Assembly (NCBI RefSeq): GCF_000504285.1
Contig: NZ_KI632511.1
Location: forward strand, 8,104,154-8,168,153
DNA length: 64,000 nucleotides
Reading direction: 5' to 3'
Source: Actinospica robiniae DSM 44927
GTDB taxonomy: Bacteria; Actinomycetota; Actinomycetes; Streptomycetales; Catenulisporaceae
The notes under the pieces are model-generated. The model saw nothing but the letters and a program-made list of their open reading frames with translations. It searched no databases and had not been told where the DNA came from. The position numbers were made by a program, and so were the translations under genes. Of the stretch, positions 25,896 to 33,868 are shown one piece after another; position 1 is the stretch's first letter; the number at the start of each line of letters is the position of its first letter.

Positions 25896-27374
25896 GTGGC
25901 CGTGGGTCTCATGATGCCATGCCGTGAGGAGCCCGGCCAGTCCCGCGCGGCCGGGGGCGGGGGGTCGTTGAAGGTTCTGCGGGGGTTTCGGGCCGGGGTG
26001 CACGGCTGCTTCGCGCGGCGCGCGGATTCTTTGTTCGATCTCGTCGATGCGGTACTCGCGACGGACGGTCGGGTGCGCTCGCTCGCCGAGTTGTCGCTGC
26101 AGCGGCCGTTTCGTCGTGGTCACGGGGCCCTGTACGACGCCGTGGCCAGTGGCGAGATCGACGTGCCGGCATTGGCCGGATTGATCACCAGCGTGTGGGA
26201 ACCCTTGGATGACGGACCGTTGAAATTCGCGATCGATGTCTCTTCGTGGCATCGTCCGCACGCCGAGTGCGCACGCGAGCGCCACCACTGCCATCACTCG
26301 TGTGCGTGCGGCAACCGGCGCGGCACCGTGCCGGGATGGCCGTACTCGGTCGCGGTCGGGCTGGAGTGGGGCGCGCACTCGTGGTGCGCACCGCTCGACG
26401 CGCGCCGCCTCGCCGTGGCCGAGGACGCGACCGCGGTCACCGTCGCGCAGGTCGAAGCGGTGCTCGAGCGCTGCGCCGCCGCCGGGCTCTCGCACGGGCG
26501 CCCTGCCGCACTGTTCGTGTTCGACTCCGGCTACGACCTGACCCGGATCGCCTATCTGACCGCCGGCCGGGGCCTGGAGAGGCAGATTCTCGGACGGGTG
26601 CGCCGCGACCGGGTCTACTACGGCGACCCGGTGCCGCGCCCGCGCGGTGCCCCGGGACGCCCGCCCGTGCACGGCCGACGCTTCGCGATCGCCGACCCGG
26701 GCACCTGGCACGACCCGGACCTGCGCGTCGAGCGGGACTCGCCGCGCTGCGGGCGCACGATCGTGACCGCCTGGCACGGGCTGCACCAGAAGCTCGAGCG
26801 CCAGGGCGCCTGGCGCGAGCACGCGCAGCAACTGCCGCGCCTGCCCGGCACCCTGATCAGGGTCCAGACCCAGCGCCTGCCCGGCGGCCGCGCACCGCAG
26901 GACCTGTGGCTCTGGCACCACGCGAGGCCCGGGACCGGGTTCGACCTCGATCAGCTCTGGACGGCCTATCTGCGGAGATTCGATATCGAGCATACATTCA
27001 GGTTCTTCAAGCAGTCGCTCGGCTGGACCGCGCCGCAGGTGGGCACCCCGGAGCAGGCCGACCGCTGGACCTGGCTGACCATCACCGCATACACCCAGCT
27101 CAGGCTCGCCCGCCGGCTCGGCGCTCACCTGCGCCTGCCCTGGCAGCGCCCGACACCCCCAGACCGGATCCCGACACCCGGCCGGGTCCGCCGGGGTTTC
27201 CCCGTACTGGCACGGAAAATCGGCACCCCCGCCGCAAAGCCGAAACCCACCACCGCCGGCCCCGGCCGCCCGACGGGCACGACCCGGCCACCGCGCACAC
27301 GCCACCCAGCCGGTAAGAAGACCGGCACAAGCCATGAACGAGCGACATCGAAAACACCCGACCATGATCACTAA
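25896..27374 (+). CDS. IS4-type DDE transposase (IS4/IS701 clan)
   Basis: A DDE transposase of about 492 residues with the IS4 clan signature Y-x2-R-x3-E-x6-K spelled out exactly in YLRRFDIEHTFRFFK (catalytic Glu). Earlier acidic residues sit in FAIDVSSWHRPHAE and LFVFDSGYDLTRIAYL. A Cys/His-rich insert (ERHHCHHSCACGNRRG) may bind metal. The C-terminus is a basic Pro/Thr-rich tail of about 60 residues. Possible starts are GTG 25896, GTG 25902 and ATG 25911; AAGG at 25889-25892 favours the second or third. The frame is complete within the terminal repeats. Confidence 0.9.
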   Translation: MAVGLMMPCREEPGQSRAAGGGGSLKVLRGFRAGVHGCFARRADSLFDLVDAVLATDGRVRSLAELSLQRPFRRGHGALYDAVASGEIDVPALAGLITSVWEPLDDGPLKFAIDVSSWHRPHAECARERHHCHHSCACGNRRGTVPGWPYSVAVGLEWGAHSWCAPLDARRLAVAEDATAVTVAQVEAVLERCAAAGLSHGRPAALFVFDSGYDLTRIAYLTAGRGLERQILGRVRRDRVYYGDPVPRPRGAPGRPPVHGRRFAIADPGTWHDPDLRVERDSPRCGRTIVTAWHGLHQKLERQGAWREHAQQLPRLPGTLIRVQTQRLPGGRAPQDLWLWHHARPGTGFDLDQLWTAYLRRFDIEHTFRFFKQSLGWTAPQVGTPEQADRWTWLTITAYTQLRLARRLGAHLRLPWQRPTPPDRIPTPGRVRRGFPVLARKIGTPAAKPKPTTAGPGRPTGTTRPPRTRHPAGKKTGTSHERATSKTPDHDH

Positions 27375-27375
27375 T

Positions 27376-27389
27376 GGTTAAATCTTAAG
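27376..27389 (-). repeat. terminal inverted repeat, right end of IS4-type element
   Basis: GGTTAAATCTTAAG on the plus strand, the inverse of the left end with one mismatch. Confidence 0.85.
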
Positions 27390-27524
27390 GCTTGACCTCC
27401 CGGCAGAACCCTGATCGGGCTTCGCCTGCCCGACCGAGGAGAGAGCCCACCCCCTGGGGGAGCGGTGCGAACTGCACTCGGGCCGGCGCGGGTGGCCCGG
27501 CCGCGCTTGATGTCGAATTCTGCA
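27390..27524 (+). repeat. inverted repeat left arm, inner segment
   Basis: This resumes the match to the right arm after the IS4-type element. The bases from GCTTGACCTCCCGGCAGAAC through CTGCCCGACCGAGGAGAGA are almost identical to the reverse complement of 28228-28280; weaker similarity continues through GTGGCCCGGCCGCGC to a GAATTCTGCA motif, matching the reverse complement of about 28140-28185. Confidence 0.8.
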
Positions 27525-27940
27525 GCGCCCTGATCCGAGCATCGCGATCCTCGATCCGCGCGAGTGAGTCCCGTGGTTCGGCTGTGCGTGTGCTGAATCC
27601 TGCACGATGGATCCGATCATTCCGATCCCAGACCTCGCGGAGGAATCCCGCAGGCTGGCGCCCGATCCGGAAGAATTCTGCAGTACTCTCATGCGGCCAC
27701 CCGATGCCCGATCCGTCCGAAGGGTCGGTGCTCGTCTCGCGCTTGCTGATGAATAGTGCATCGCCTTGGTGCGGTCGGCCCCGATCCCAGACCTCGCTGC
27801 AGAATCCCGCAGGCCGGCCGCGTTCGATGCGGAAGAATCCTGCATCGCCCTGATCCGAGCATCCCGACCCTCGATCCGCGTGAAGGCGCCGGTGCTCGGG
27901 TCGCCTGGCGCGGTCGCAAGCCGAGGGGAAATCCTGCACC
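27515..27940. repeat. degenerate tandem repeat array, unit about 80 bp
   Basis: A GAATYCYGCA-type decamer recurs at 27515, 27595, 27643, 27673, 27751, 27802, 27835 and 27929 (the 27751 and 27929 copies are off-consensus). Longer shared text shows true duplication: CTGATCCGAGCATC at 27529 and 27849, CGATCCCAGACCTCGC at 27623 and 27782, AATCCCGCAGGC at 27644 and 27803. Units at 27515 and 27835 resemble each other, as do those at 27595 and 27751. An inverted copy (TGCAGGATTC) lies at 28140. The five inner spacings are all multiples of three. Confidence 0.75.
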
Positions 27941-28138
27941 GCTTTCGGCCCCACCCCGTCCACCACCCTCCCGTCACAAGCCCCGACCCTCGTACTCTTC
28001 CATGCTAGACGCCACCACCGACAAAAACCGCGTATCCGGCCTTTGCCGGAAAAGAAAAAATACGGGAGATTTCCGGGCACTCGGGCGCGCTCCCCGGCGT
28101 TGAACGAGTAGAGAAGAAGACAGCGGTCCAGAACGGTG
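27941..28138. other. AT-richer unique centre of the inverted repeat
   Basis: No credible gene. The stretch 28016-28080 is much lower in GC than anything nearby and contains an A-rich run. TCCGGC-CTTT-GCCGGA (28035-28050) forms a perfect 6-bp hairpin followed on the plus strand by AAAAGAAAAAA; on the minus strand a T-run both precedes and follows the stem at a distance, so it could act as a weak leftward terminator. Confidence 0.4.
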
Positions 28139-28641
28139 ATGCAGGATTCTTCCGCACCGCGCGGCCGGGCCACGGGCCGGGACTCAGCCCGAGCGCAGCT
28201 CGCACCGGACCCTCAGGGGGTGTGTTCTCTCCTCGGTCGGGCAGGCGAAGCCCGATCAGGGTTCTGCCGGGAGGTCAAGCGGCGCCATGCAGAATCGAGC
28301 ATCAACCCAAGTCACCGCCGCTTGAGCTCCCGGCAGGTTCCTGATTGCCTCCGGGGACCGACCGAGGAGAGAACACACCCCCGCAACCCCACCATCCCGA
28401 ACCCCAGCCCGCCCCTCCAACGGCAGCACCCCACAGACCCCGGCACTCTCTCCGAGGGAAGGGCCTGCCAGCGGCGACTTTCGATCTTGAAACCGCAGCT
28501 CGCCCGCCAACGTAACGGGTGGGCGGGTGGTCAGACGAACCGGACGACGCGAAGCGCCCGCCCACACCACGACGACCACCCCGACCCGACGAGCCACCAC
28601 GCCCACGCCCCCACGAGCACCCAGCCGATCATCAAATCGAT
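28139..28641 (-). repeat. inverted repeat right arm (uninterrupted copy)
   Basis: This about 500-bp arm pairs, in reverse complement, with 23906-24014 plus 25549-25783 plus 27390-27524. Because it lacks both insertion sequences it shows the ancestral sequence of the left arm. No protein-coding gene is evident in it. It abuts a terminator-like hairpin on its outer edge. Confidence 0.8.
28217..28384. repeat. long imperfect palindrome inside the right arm
   Basis: 28217-28285 and 28317-28384 are inverted copies with a 31-nt loop. The outer 25 bases (GGGGGTGTGTTCTCTCCTCG and on) and the inner CAAGCGGCG/CGCCGCTTG are exact; the middle of the stem differs. The same palindrome exists in the left arm, where the IS4-type element has landed in its inner strand at GCTTG. 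Confidence 0.75.
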
Positions 28642-28691
28642 GTAGGCCCTGGCCCCTGCGCTTCGCTACGTCGCCAGGGCCTACATCGAGC
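28639..28691 (-). terminator. 16-bp perfect-stem hairpin after VOC gene
   Basis: TCGATGTAGGCCCTGG (28639-28654) and CCAGGGCCTACATCGA (28676-28691) are exact inverses around a 21-nt loop, 40 bp past the VOC gene stop on the minus strand and followed on that strand by TTTGAT. It most likely ends that transcript and also marks the border of the repeat island. Confidence 0.65.
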
Positions 28692-28730
28692 GCACGGCAC
28701 ACCACTCTAATCGTGCTCAGTGCCTTGTCA

Positions 28731-29504
28731 TCAGTCCGTGCCGACGCCGGGGAGGGTGTCGAGGAGGGCGTTGAGTTGATTGATGGAGGTCTGCGCCTGG
28801 CGCGCTTCCGGGTCGGCGCGGTGGCGTTCGATCTCGGCGCGGAAGGAGCTGATCTCGGCTTGCAGCTCGTGCGCGAGTGCCTGGGTGCGCTGTTCGGCGC
28901 GGGTGCGCTCGCGGACGCGGGCGCGCATGGCTTCGAGCGCGGGGTCCAGCGGTGCCTGGGCGGCGAGGACGGAGACCTCGATCTCCAGCCGCTTGCGCTG
29001 GGTGCCGATGTCGGCGAGGCGGCGGCGTACGTGGCCGAGCACGCGCAGCTGGCGGTCGTAGGCCAGGTCGAGTTCGGCCCGCAGGTAATCCTCCGCGTCG
29101 CTCTCCGGGTCCTCGTAGCGCTCGGCGCGGGAACGCAGCAGGCAGAATTCGTTGCCTTCCGGGTCGGCCAGCACGATCCAGCCGGTGCCGTCGGGTTCGC
29201 GCCGATCGTCGACCACGCTCGCGCCGAGCTCGAGCACGTGCGCCAGTGCATGGTCGCGGCCGGACAGCTCGAGCCCGTCCGGCCAGACGTCGAAGTGCAG
29301 CCGGTTCTTGACCGCCTTCGGCTCGGGCACCCGCAGGAACAGAAGCCCCGACTCGCCCTGCGGATCCACCAGCGCCGCTTCCTCGGCATCCGGGCGGTTC
29401 GGCTCGGCCGGGTCCTCGCGGTAGCCGAGCAGCCGGCTCCAGAAGGCGGCCAGCCGGTAGGGGTCGGCGCAATCGAACGTAATGTGCCTAATACGGAGGC
29501 TCAT
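28731..29504 (-). CDS. VOC (glyoxalase/bleomycin-resistance fold) protein with C-terminal coiled coil
   Basis: A 257-residue two-part protein. Residues 1 to about 125 form a VOC domain: IRHITFDCADPYRLAAFW, LHFDVWP and VLADPEGNEFCLL are typical of the glyoxalase_6-like branch. From about residue 135 the chain is a long charged helix beginning RAELDLAYDRQLRVLGHVRRRLADIGTQRKRLE, which looks like the opening of actinobacterial PspA/IM30-type coiled coils (Y-x-QLELLQKVRRGVADVATSRKRLE), then a second helix ending in a short hydrophobic tail. I know of no standard VOC protein with this extension. Substrate unknown; the metal-binding residues of true glyoxalases are not all evident. Start ATG at 29504. 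Confidence 0.82.
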   Translation of the reverse strand: MSLRIRHITFDCADPYRLAAFWSRLLGYREDPAEPNRPDAEEAALVDPQGESGLLFLRVPEPKAVKNRLHFDVWPDGLELSGRDHALAHVLELGASVVDDRREPDGTGWIVLADPEGNEFCLLRSRAERYEDPESDAEDYLRAELDLAYDRQLRVLGHVRRRLADIGTQRKRLEIEVSVLAAQAPLDPALEAMRARVRERTRAEQRTQALAHELQAEISSFRAEIERHRADPEARQAQTSINQLNALLDTLPGVGTD

Positions 29505-29541
29505 GCCGGTAGCCTCCCACCGCCCCTTACCGCGGTCCAGC

Positions 29542-30381
29542 TCAGGCGCTCCCCGGCGCGCCGTGCGGCGCGGATCCCACGACGGCGAGCACGTGCGCGG
29601 AGGTGGCGAGCAGGTCCGGGTGGTCCTCGGCCACCTGCGCCGAGCGCAGCGCCGCTTCGAAGTAGTCCGGCCGGTCCTCGACCAGGCCGCTGACGATCAG
29701 CGCCATCAGCGGGCCCTCGATCCCGACCAGGCGGGGCTCGGGGAGCCCGGCCGCGGCGAAGTCGGCGAGGATCTCCCGGGGACTGTGGAAGTAGGCGACG
29801 GTGAACCCGGTCGCCTCGTCGTTCACGCCGGTGTCTCGCAGCCTCCGCAGATGCGCGAAGACGCCGTCGTCGTTGATCCTCAGTCGCGCGGACACGTCCA
29901 GGATCGGCGCCTGGCGGTTGATGAACGCGGCCGCGATCACGCCGCCCGGACGTACCACGCGGCCGGCCTCGGCCAAGGCCAGGGCCCGTTCGGCGGGATC
30001 GACGAGGTGGTACATCGGGCCGAGCAGCAGCACCGCGTCGGCCGAGGCGTCGGGATGGGCCAGCGCGCGGGCGTCGCCGTCCGCCACGGCGAAGGTGCCG
30101 TACGCCGCGGCCTGCTCGCGGTGCCGGGCCACCGGCTCGATCATCGTGACCTGGTATCCGAGTTCTGCCAGCCAGGCCGCGTAGACGCCGGGTCCGCCGC
30201 CGATGTCGAGGATCCGGGCGGGCGCGGCGGGCAGGACGCGGCGCAGGATCTCGCGGGTACGGTCGCGTTCGAGCCGCCCGGGGGCGTCGCGGGAGAGCCG
30301 GTCGGCCTCGTCGTAGCGGGCGGAGTAGAACTCGTCGATGACCGGGTTGAGAACGGGCCTGGCGGGATTCGCGGTGTCCAT
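29542..30381 (-). CDS. class I SAM-dependent methyltransferase
   Basis: A 279-residue methyltransferase with the SAM-binding glycine loop ILDIGGGPGVYAAWLA (about residues 57-72), the acidic end of strand 2 in TMIEPV, and motif DASADAVLLLGPMYHL. The C-terminal part is longer than in the minimal fold and contains GFTVAYFHSPREI, a layout seen in small-molecule or unannotated methyltransferases. Acceptor is unknown. The upstream gene on the same strand is the VOC gene's neighbour only by position (38 bp to its start). Confidence 0.88.
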   Translation of the reverse strand: MDTANPARPVLNPVIDEFYSARYDEADRLSRDAPGRLERDRTREILRRVLPAAPARILDIGGGPGVYAAWLAELGYQVTMIEPVARHREQAAAYGTFAVADGDARALAHPDASADAVLLLGPMYHLVDPAERALALAEAGRVVRPGGVIAAAFINRQAPILDVSARLRINDDGVFAHLRRLRDTGVNDEATGFTVAYFHSPREILADFAAAGLPEPRLVGIEGPLMALIVSGLVEDRPDYFEAALRSAQVAEDHPDLLATSAHVLAVVGSAPHGAPGSA

Positions 30382-30432
30382 GACGGGATTCTGTGCGTAA
30401 TCGAACCCTGATGCCAGTGGATTCGCCCTCGC

Positions 30433-31059
30433 TCAGCCGCTCTTGCGCGCGGTCCGCTGCGGGTGGATCGTCTCGTGCGCGTGCAGCATGGCCACCAGCT
30501 TCTCGATCCGCCGGGCGCGCGTCTCGGCGCGCTTGGCCTCGTGCACGCGGTAGAGCACCGCGTAACGGTTCGCGCTGTCGAGGGTCGTGAAGAACGCGGC
30601 GGCCTCCGGATCGGCGTCGAAGGCGGCCTGGAGGTCTTCCGGCACGGCGGCGGAGCGCTGCCCCTCGTACGCCGCGTCCCAGCGGCCGTCGGCCTGGGCG
30701 AGGTCCACCTCGCGCTGCCCGGCCGGGCGCATCCGCCCGGCCTCGATCAGCGCGGTCGCCTTGTCCCGGTTGATCCGGGACCAGCGGCCGCGCGGCGAGC
30801 GCGGGGTGAAGCGCTGCAGCCAGCTGTCCTCGTCGAGCGAGCGTTTCCGGCCGTCGATCCAGCCGAAGCAGAGCGCCGCTTCCAGCGCCGTGGCGTAGTC
30901 GATGCTCGCGATGCCCGAACCCTTCTTCGCGAGCTTGACCCACAGTCCGCCGCAGGAGCCGTCGTTGGCTTCGAGCCAGGCCTCGAAATCCTCGGCCCGC
31001 TCGAAGCCGATCGGCTCCGGCGCCTCCGGAAGCGCGGCGCCCCGCTTCGCCGGGGGCAT
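30433..31059 (-). CDS. YdeI/OmpD-associated family protein
   Basis: A 208-residue protein of the YdeI/OmpD-associated family. Characteristic text is FEAWLEANDGSCGGLWVKLAKKGSG, ALCFGWIDGRKRSLDEDSWLQRFTPRSPRGRWSRIN and the C-terminal RRIEKLVAMLHAHETIHP. The family is widespread, soluble and of unclear function (a few are linked to antimicrobial-peptide or osmotic responses). It follows the DUF5302 gene by 4 bp and is probably cotranscribed with it. Confidence 0.88.
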   Translation of the reverse strand: MPPAKRGAALPEAPEPIGFERAEDFEAWLEANDGSCGGLWVKLAKKGSGIASIDYATALEAALCFGWIDGRKRSLDEDSWLQRFTPRSPRGRWSRINRDKATALIEAGRMRPAGQREVDLAQADGRWDAAYEGQRSAAVPEDLQAAFDADPEAAAFFTTLDSANRYAVLYRVHEAKRAETRARRIEKLVAMLHAHETIHPQRTARKSG

Positions 31060-31063
31060 CCGC

Positions 31064-31276
31064 TCAGCCGGCCTTCCGGCGGAAGGTGCGCTTGCCGGCA
31101 GCCGGGCCGTGCGCGTTGTTCGCCTTGCCGCCGCCGCTCGCGCCCTGCGCGTTGCGCTCGGAGTGGTGGGCCTGCTTGCGTTCCAGCGCCTCGCGGAACC
31201 TGCGCTTGACCTCGTCCTCGGCCGCCGGCTCGGAGGCTGCGGCCGTGGCGGGCTGTTCGTGTTCGGTATCGCTCAT
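31064..31276 (-). CDS. DUF5302 small protein
   Basis: A 70-residue basic protein with the DUF5302 core VKRRFREALERKQAHHSE followed by a Gly/Ala/Asn linker and FRRKAG. The family is confined to actinobacteria and its role is unknown. It lies 4 bp upstream of the YdeI-like gene on the same strand. Confidence 0.82.
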   Translation of the reverse strand: MSDTEHEQPATAAASEPAAEDEVKRRFREALERKQAHHSERNAQGASGGGKANNAHGPAAGKRTFRRKAG

Positions 31277-31371
31277 GGCTCAAGCCTGGCACACCGGGCC
31301 GTCCCCGGCCACGGCTTTGCCCCGTGACGTGGCCGGGAACGGGCGCGTCACGGGGCGGATGGCGGCCGTGA

Positions 31372-33414
31372 TCAGCTCGCCGTGCACGCGTAGAGCGTGC
31401 CGGCCGAGCCGGAGGTGGTGGAGGAGACGACCTTGCAGGTGGAGGTGACCCAGTCGGAGATCTCACTGGTGCCGCCCGAACCGGGGCCGCCCATGCCGCC
31501 TCGGCCGCCCTGCCCGCCGCTCGCGTCGAGCAGGACGTACTTGAGCTCGCCGGACGCGACCAGGGCCTTGAACGCGCTCAGGCTCGGGTAGCCGTCGTCG
31601 CCGCTGAACCCGCCGACCGGCAGCACGGAGGCGCCGGCGTCGGCGATGTAGTCCTCGGCGTCGCCGGAGCTCATCACGGCCATCAGGTACTTCGCAGAGC
31701 CCTGGTTCTGGCGCAGGTAGTCGAGCAGGGACTGCTGGGCCGAGGAGAGGCTGGAGGTGCCGCCGGGTCCACCGCTACCGCCACCGGTATCGATGGGACC
31801 GCCGCCACTCATTCCTCCGGGCCTGCCGCCACCCGTTCCATCGGGCATTTCGCCACCCATGCCGCTGTTCATCGGCGGTGCGGAGCCGTTCATGGAGGGG
31901 CCGCCGCCGTTGCCGCCGCCGGGGAACGCGCCGCCACCGCCGCGGGCGGCGTTGCCGGTGCCGAATTGGCCGTCGTAGGGTCCGGCCGCTGCGTTGATGG
32001 AGGTGCCGTCGTACTGCGTGGAGAAGGTGGAGAGCGCCCAGGCCGCGGGCGTCGCGAGCATCGCGGTGACGCCGAGGACGGTGCCGGCGGCGGCGAGCAC
32101 GCCTGCCCGGCGCAGCCGGTACGCGGCGAGCAGGGCGATCGACGTCAGGCCGGCCACGATCACCAGCGGCGGCAGCCAGCTGACCAGCGCCGTGTTCTCG
32201 GCGGACAGGTGCGTGGCCCACGCGACGGTCGCGGCGATGGCCACGAGCAGCAGCCAGCCGCTGCGGTCGCCGTGCGCGAACGCGTGGTGCAGCCGGATGA
32301 TCCCGGCCGCCGAGAGCGCGGCCAGCCCGGGCGCGAGCACGGCCATGTACTGCGAGTGCGGGATCGTGCCCGCGCTGAACGCCAAGCCGGTGACCAGCAG
32401 CGTCCCGCCCCACATGAGGTATCCGGCCCGCTCGGTGCCGCCGCGGCGGGAGCTCAGGCCGACGGCCAGCGCGATCAGCGCCAGCGGGTAGAGCCAGCCG
32501 ATCTGCGAGCCGAAGTCGGCCGCGAACAGCTTGCCCCAGTCCGCCGATCCGCCCATGCCGCTCGAGCCGAACCGGCTGGTGAAGTTGTAGGAGAAGACCA
32601 TCGTGAAGACGTTGTTCGACCCGGAGGAGCCGTCGATGAACGGTCGGTGGCTCGCCGGTGTCAGCTGCACGATCACCATCAGCCACAGCGAACTCGCCAG
32701 CGTCACGGCGCCGAAGGCCAGCGTGTGCCGGATCCGGCGCGCCACGCCGTGCGGGCCGCAACACAGGTAGACCAGCCCGAAGACCGGCACCACGGTCCAC
32801 GCCTGCACCATCTTGGTCTGGAACGCCATGCCCACCCAGAAGCCGCTCAGCAGCAGGGTGCGCGCGCGGCCGGTGTCGAGCGCGCGCACGAACGCGTCGG
32901 TGGCCAGGATCAGCAGCATCGTCAGGGCATTGTCTTCGAGGCCGGAGTGTCCGAAGGTGCTCGCGACGATCGGGGTGAGCGTGAAGATGCCGGCCGCCAG
33001 CAGCGCGGGCTCGGCCCGTCCGGTCCACCGGCGGGTGAGCCGGTGGAGCACGAGCACGCTGATCACGCCCTCGATCGCCTCCGGCAGCGCCAGTGCCCAG
33101 GCGTGGTAGCCGAAGATCTTGATGCTGATCGCCTGCGGCCACAGGAAGCCCCAGAGCTTGTCGATGGTGACGCTGCCGGCCGGGTCGAAGGCGCCGTAGA
33201 GGAAGTTGTGCCAGCTCATCGACATGCTGCGGGCGTCGGCGGCGTAGAAGTCGTTCGGGGCCGTGTGGAACGCGCCCCAGCCGAAGACCAGGGCGGCCAG
33301 CACCGCCACCGCCGCCGTCAGGCCGCCGCCGGGTCGTAGCCGGGCTCGGGCGGCGTCGAGGCGCCGGCCGGCACGCGTGGCCGCCGGCGCGGGGTTCGTT
33401 TCCGTGATCGCCAT
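31372..33414 (-). CDS. GT39-type (PMT/ArnT fold) membrane glycosyltransferase
   Basis: A membrane protein of about 680 residues with 10-12 hydrophobic segments. The first extracytoplasmic loop begins NDFYAADARSMSMSWHNF and includes the DKLWGFLW stretch typical of ArnT/dolichyl-phosphate-mannose protein mannosyltransferase relatives, which use polyprenyl-linked sugars as donors. Between the last membrane segment and the C-terminal extracytoplasmic domain is a Gly/Met/Pro repeat linker of about 90 residues (GGGNGGGPSMNGSA and similar), common in the actinobacterial members. ATG at 33414 is used; the 29 residues upstream are not family-like. Mannose donors would come from Ppm1. Confidence 0.85.
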   Translation of the reverse strand: MAITETNPAPAATRAGRRLDAARARLRPGGGLTAAVAVLAALVFGWGAFHTAPNDFYAADARSMSMSWHNFLYGAFDPAGSVTIDKLWGFLWPQAISIKIFGYHAWALALPEAIEGVISVLVLHRLTRRWTGRAEPALLAAGIFTLTPIVASTFGHSGLEDNALTMLLILATDAFVRALDTGRARTLLLSGFWVGMAFQTKMVQAWTVVPVFGLVYLCCGPHGVARRIRHTLAFGAVTLASSLWLMVIVQLTPASHRPFIDGSSGSNNVFTMVFSYNFTSRFGSSGMGGSADWGKLFAADFGSQIGWLYPLALIALAVGLSSRRGGTERAGYLMWGGTLLVTGLAFSAGTIPHSQYMAVLAPGLAALSAAGIIRLHHAFAHGDRSGWLLLVAIAATVAWATHLSAENTALVSWLPPLVIVAGLTSIALLAAYRLRRAGVLAAAGTVLGVTAMLATPAAWALSTFSTQYDGTSINAAAGPYDGQFGTGNAARGGGGAFPGGGNGGGPSMNGSAPPMNSGMGGEMPDGTGGGRPGGMSGGGPIDTGGGSGGPGGTSSLSSAQQSLLDYLRQNQGSAKYLMAVMSSGDAEDYIADAGASVLPVGGFSGDDGYPSLSAFKALVASGELKYVLLDASGGQGGRGGMGGPGSGGTSEISDWVTSTCKVVSSTTSGSAGTLYACTAS

Positions 33415-33868
33415 GCTCCCGAGCGTGCCCCGCGAGATTAAGACCTCCATGAACCGGAGGTGAGCCGGCCCTGTCGAATCCGCCTGGTCACCCTCGGTCA
33501 CGGCTCGGCGAGCCCCGCCGCATTACTGCGAAATCCGCCGAACCGGTGACTGATATGCCCGAGTAAGGCCCCTCATTAGTTCGGAACACACTTATTTAGT
33601 GTCGAGTCACGATCCGGCAACGCTGTTGACGGCACTATTTCCCCGGTACTACATTTCCCGGTATCCCATTGAAGTCCCCTGAGATCCACGTCGGGCGGGC
33701 GCCGCCCCGGGCGGGCGGCGGCGCCGGAACAGCGGCCCGGCAGCGCGGTATGCAGCAGAGATCTGACGAATGACCTTCGCTTATCCGATCTCGTCGCGCC
33801 GACCCGGTGCCGAACGGCACCTGCGCGGCGGCGCGACGGGCCCGACCGCAGTGAGGTGTGACCCCGCA
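33415..33868. other. 454-bp divergent intergenic region
   Basis: Lies between the GT39 gene and the sugar-binding lipoprotein gene. The middle (33540-33670) is AT-rich for this genome and carries the predicted promoter of the ABC operon. Near the GT39 end a second weak candidate (TTTAGTGTCGAG near 33597) may serve other transcripts. No small gene was supported. Confidence 0.5.
33626..33654 (+). promoter_or_regulatory. predicted promoter of sugar ABC operon
   Basis: TTGACG at 33626-33631 with CTACAT at 33649-33654 (17-bp spacer), about 215 bp upstream of the ATG. TACTAC with 15-bp spacing is an alternative -10. Confidence 0.4.

Larger units (their letters stand above)
25784..27389 (+). mobile_element. 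IS4-type insertion sequence with 14-bp TIRs and 5-bp target duplication
   Basis: Left terminus CTTGAGATTTAACC (25784-25797) and right terminus, read inward, CTTAAGATTTAACC (27389-27376) match at 13 of 14 positions. The flanking 5-mer GCTTG is duplicated (25779-25783 and 27390-27394); the uninterrupted right arm has a single GCTTG at that place. The element is 1606 bp with one transposase gene. The intact ends, exact duplication and open reading frame indicate a fairly recent insertion. Confidence 0.88.

Noticed and set aside
27515-28150. CRISPR-like array
   Set aside because: Repeats are degenerate, spacing varies from 30 to 94 bp, shared text extends into the spacers, and no cas gene is present.
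27385-28173. A 262-codon minus-strand frame across the tandem array
   Set aside because: Its start is in one arm of the inverted repeat and its stop in the other, it has no ribosome binding site, and another minus-strand frame is also open; kept only as a possible relic in the findings.
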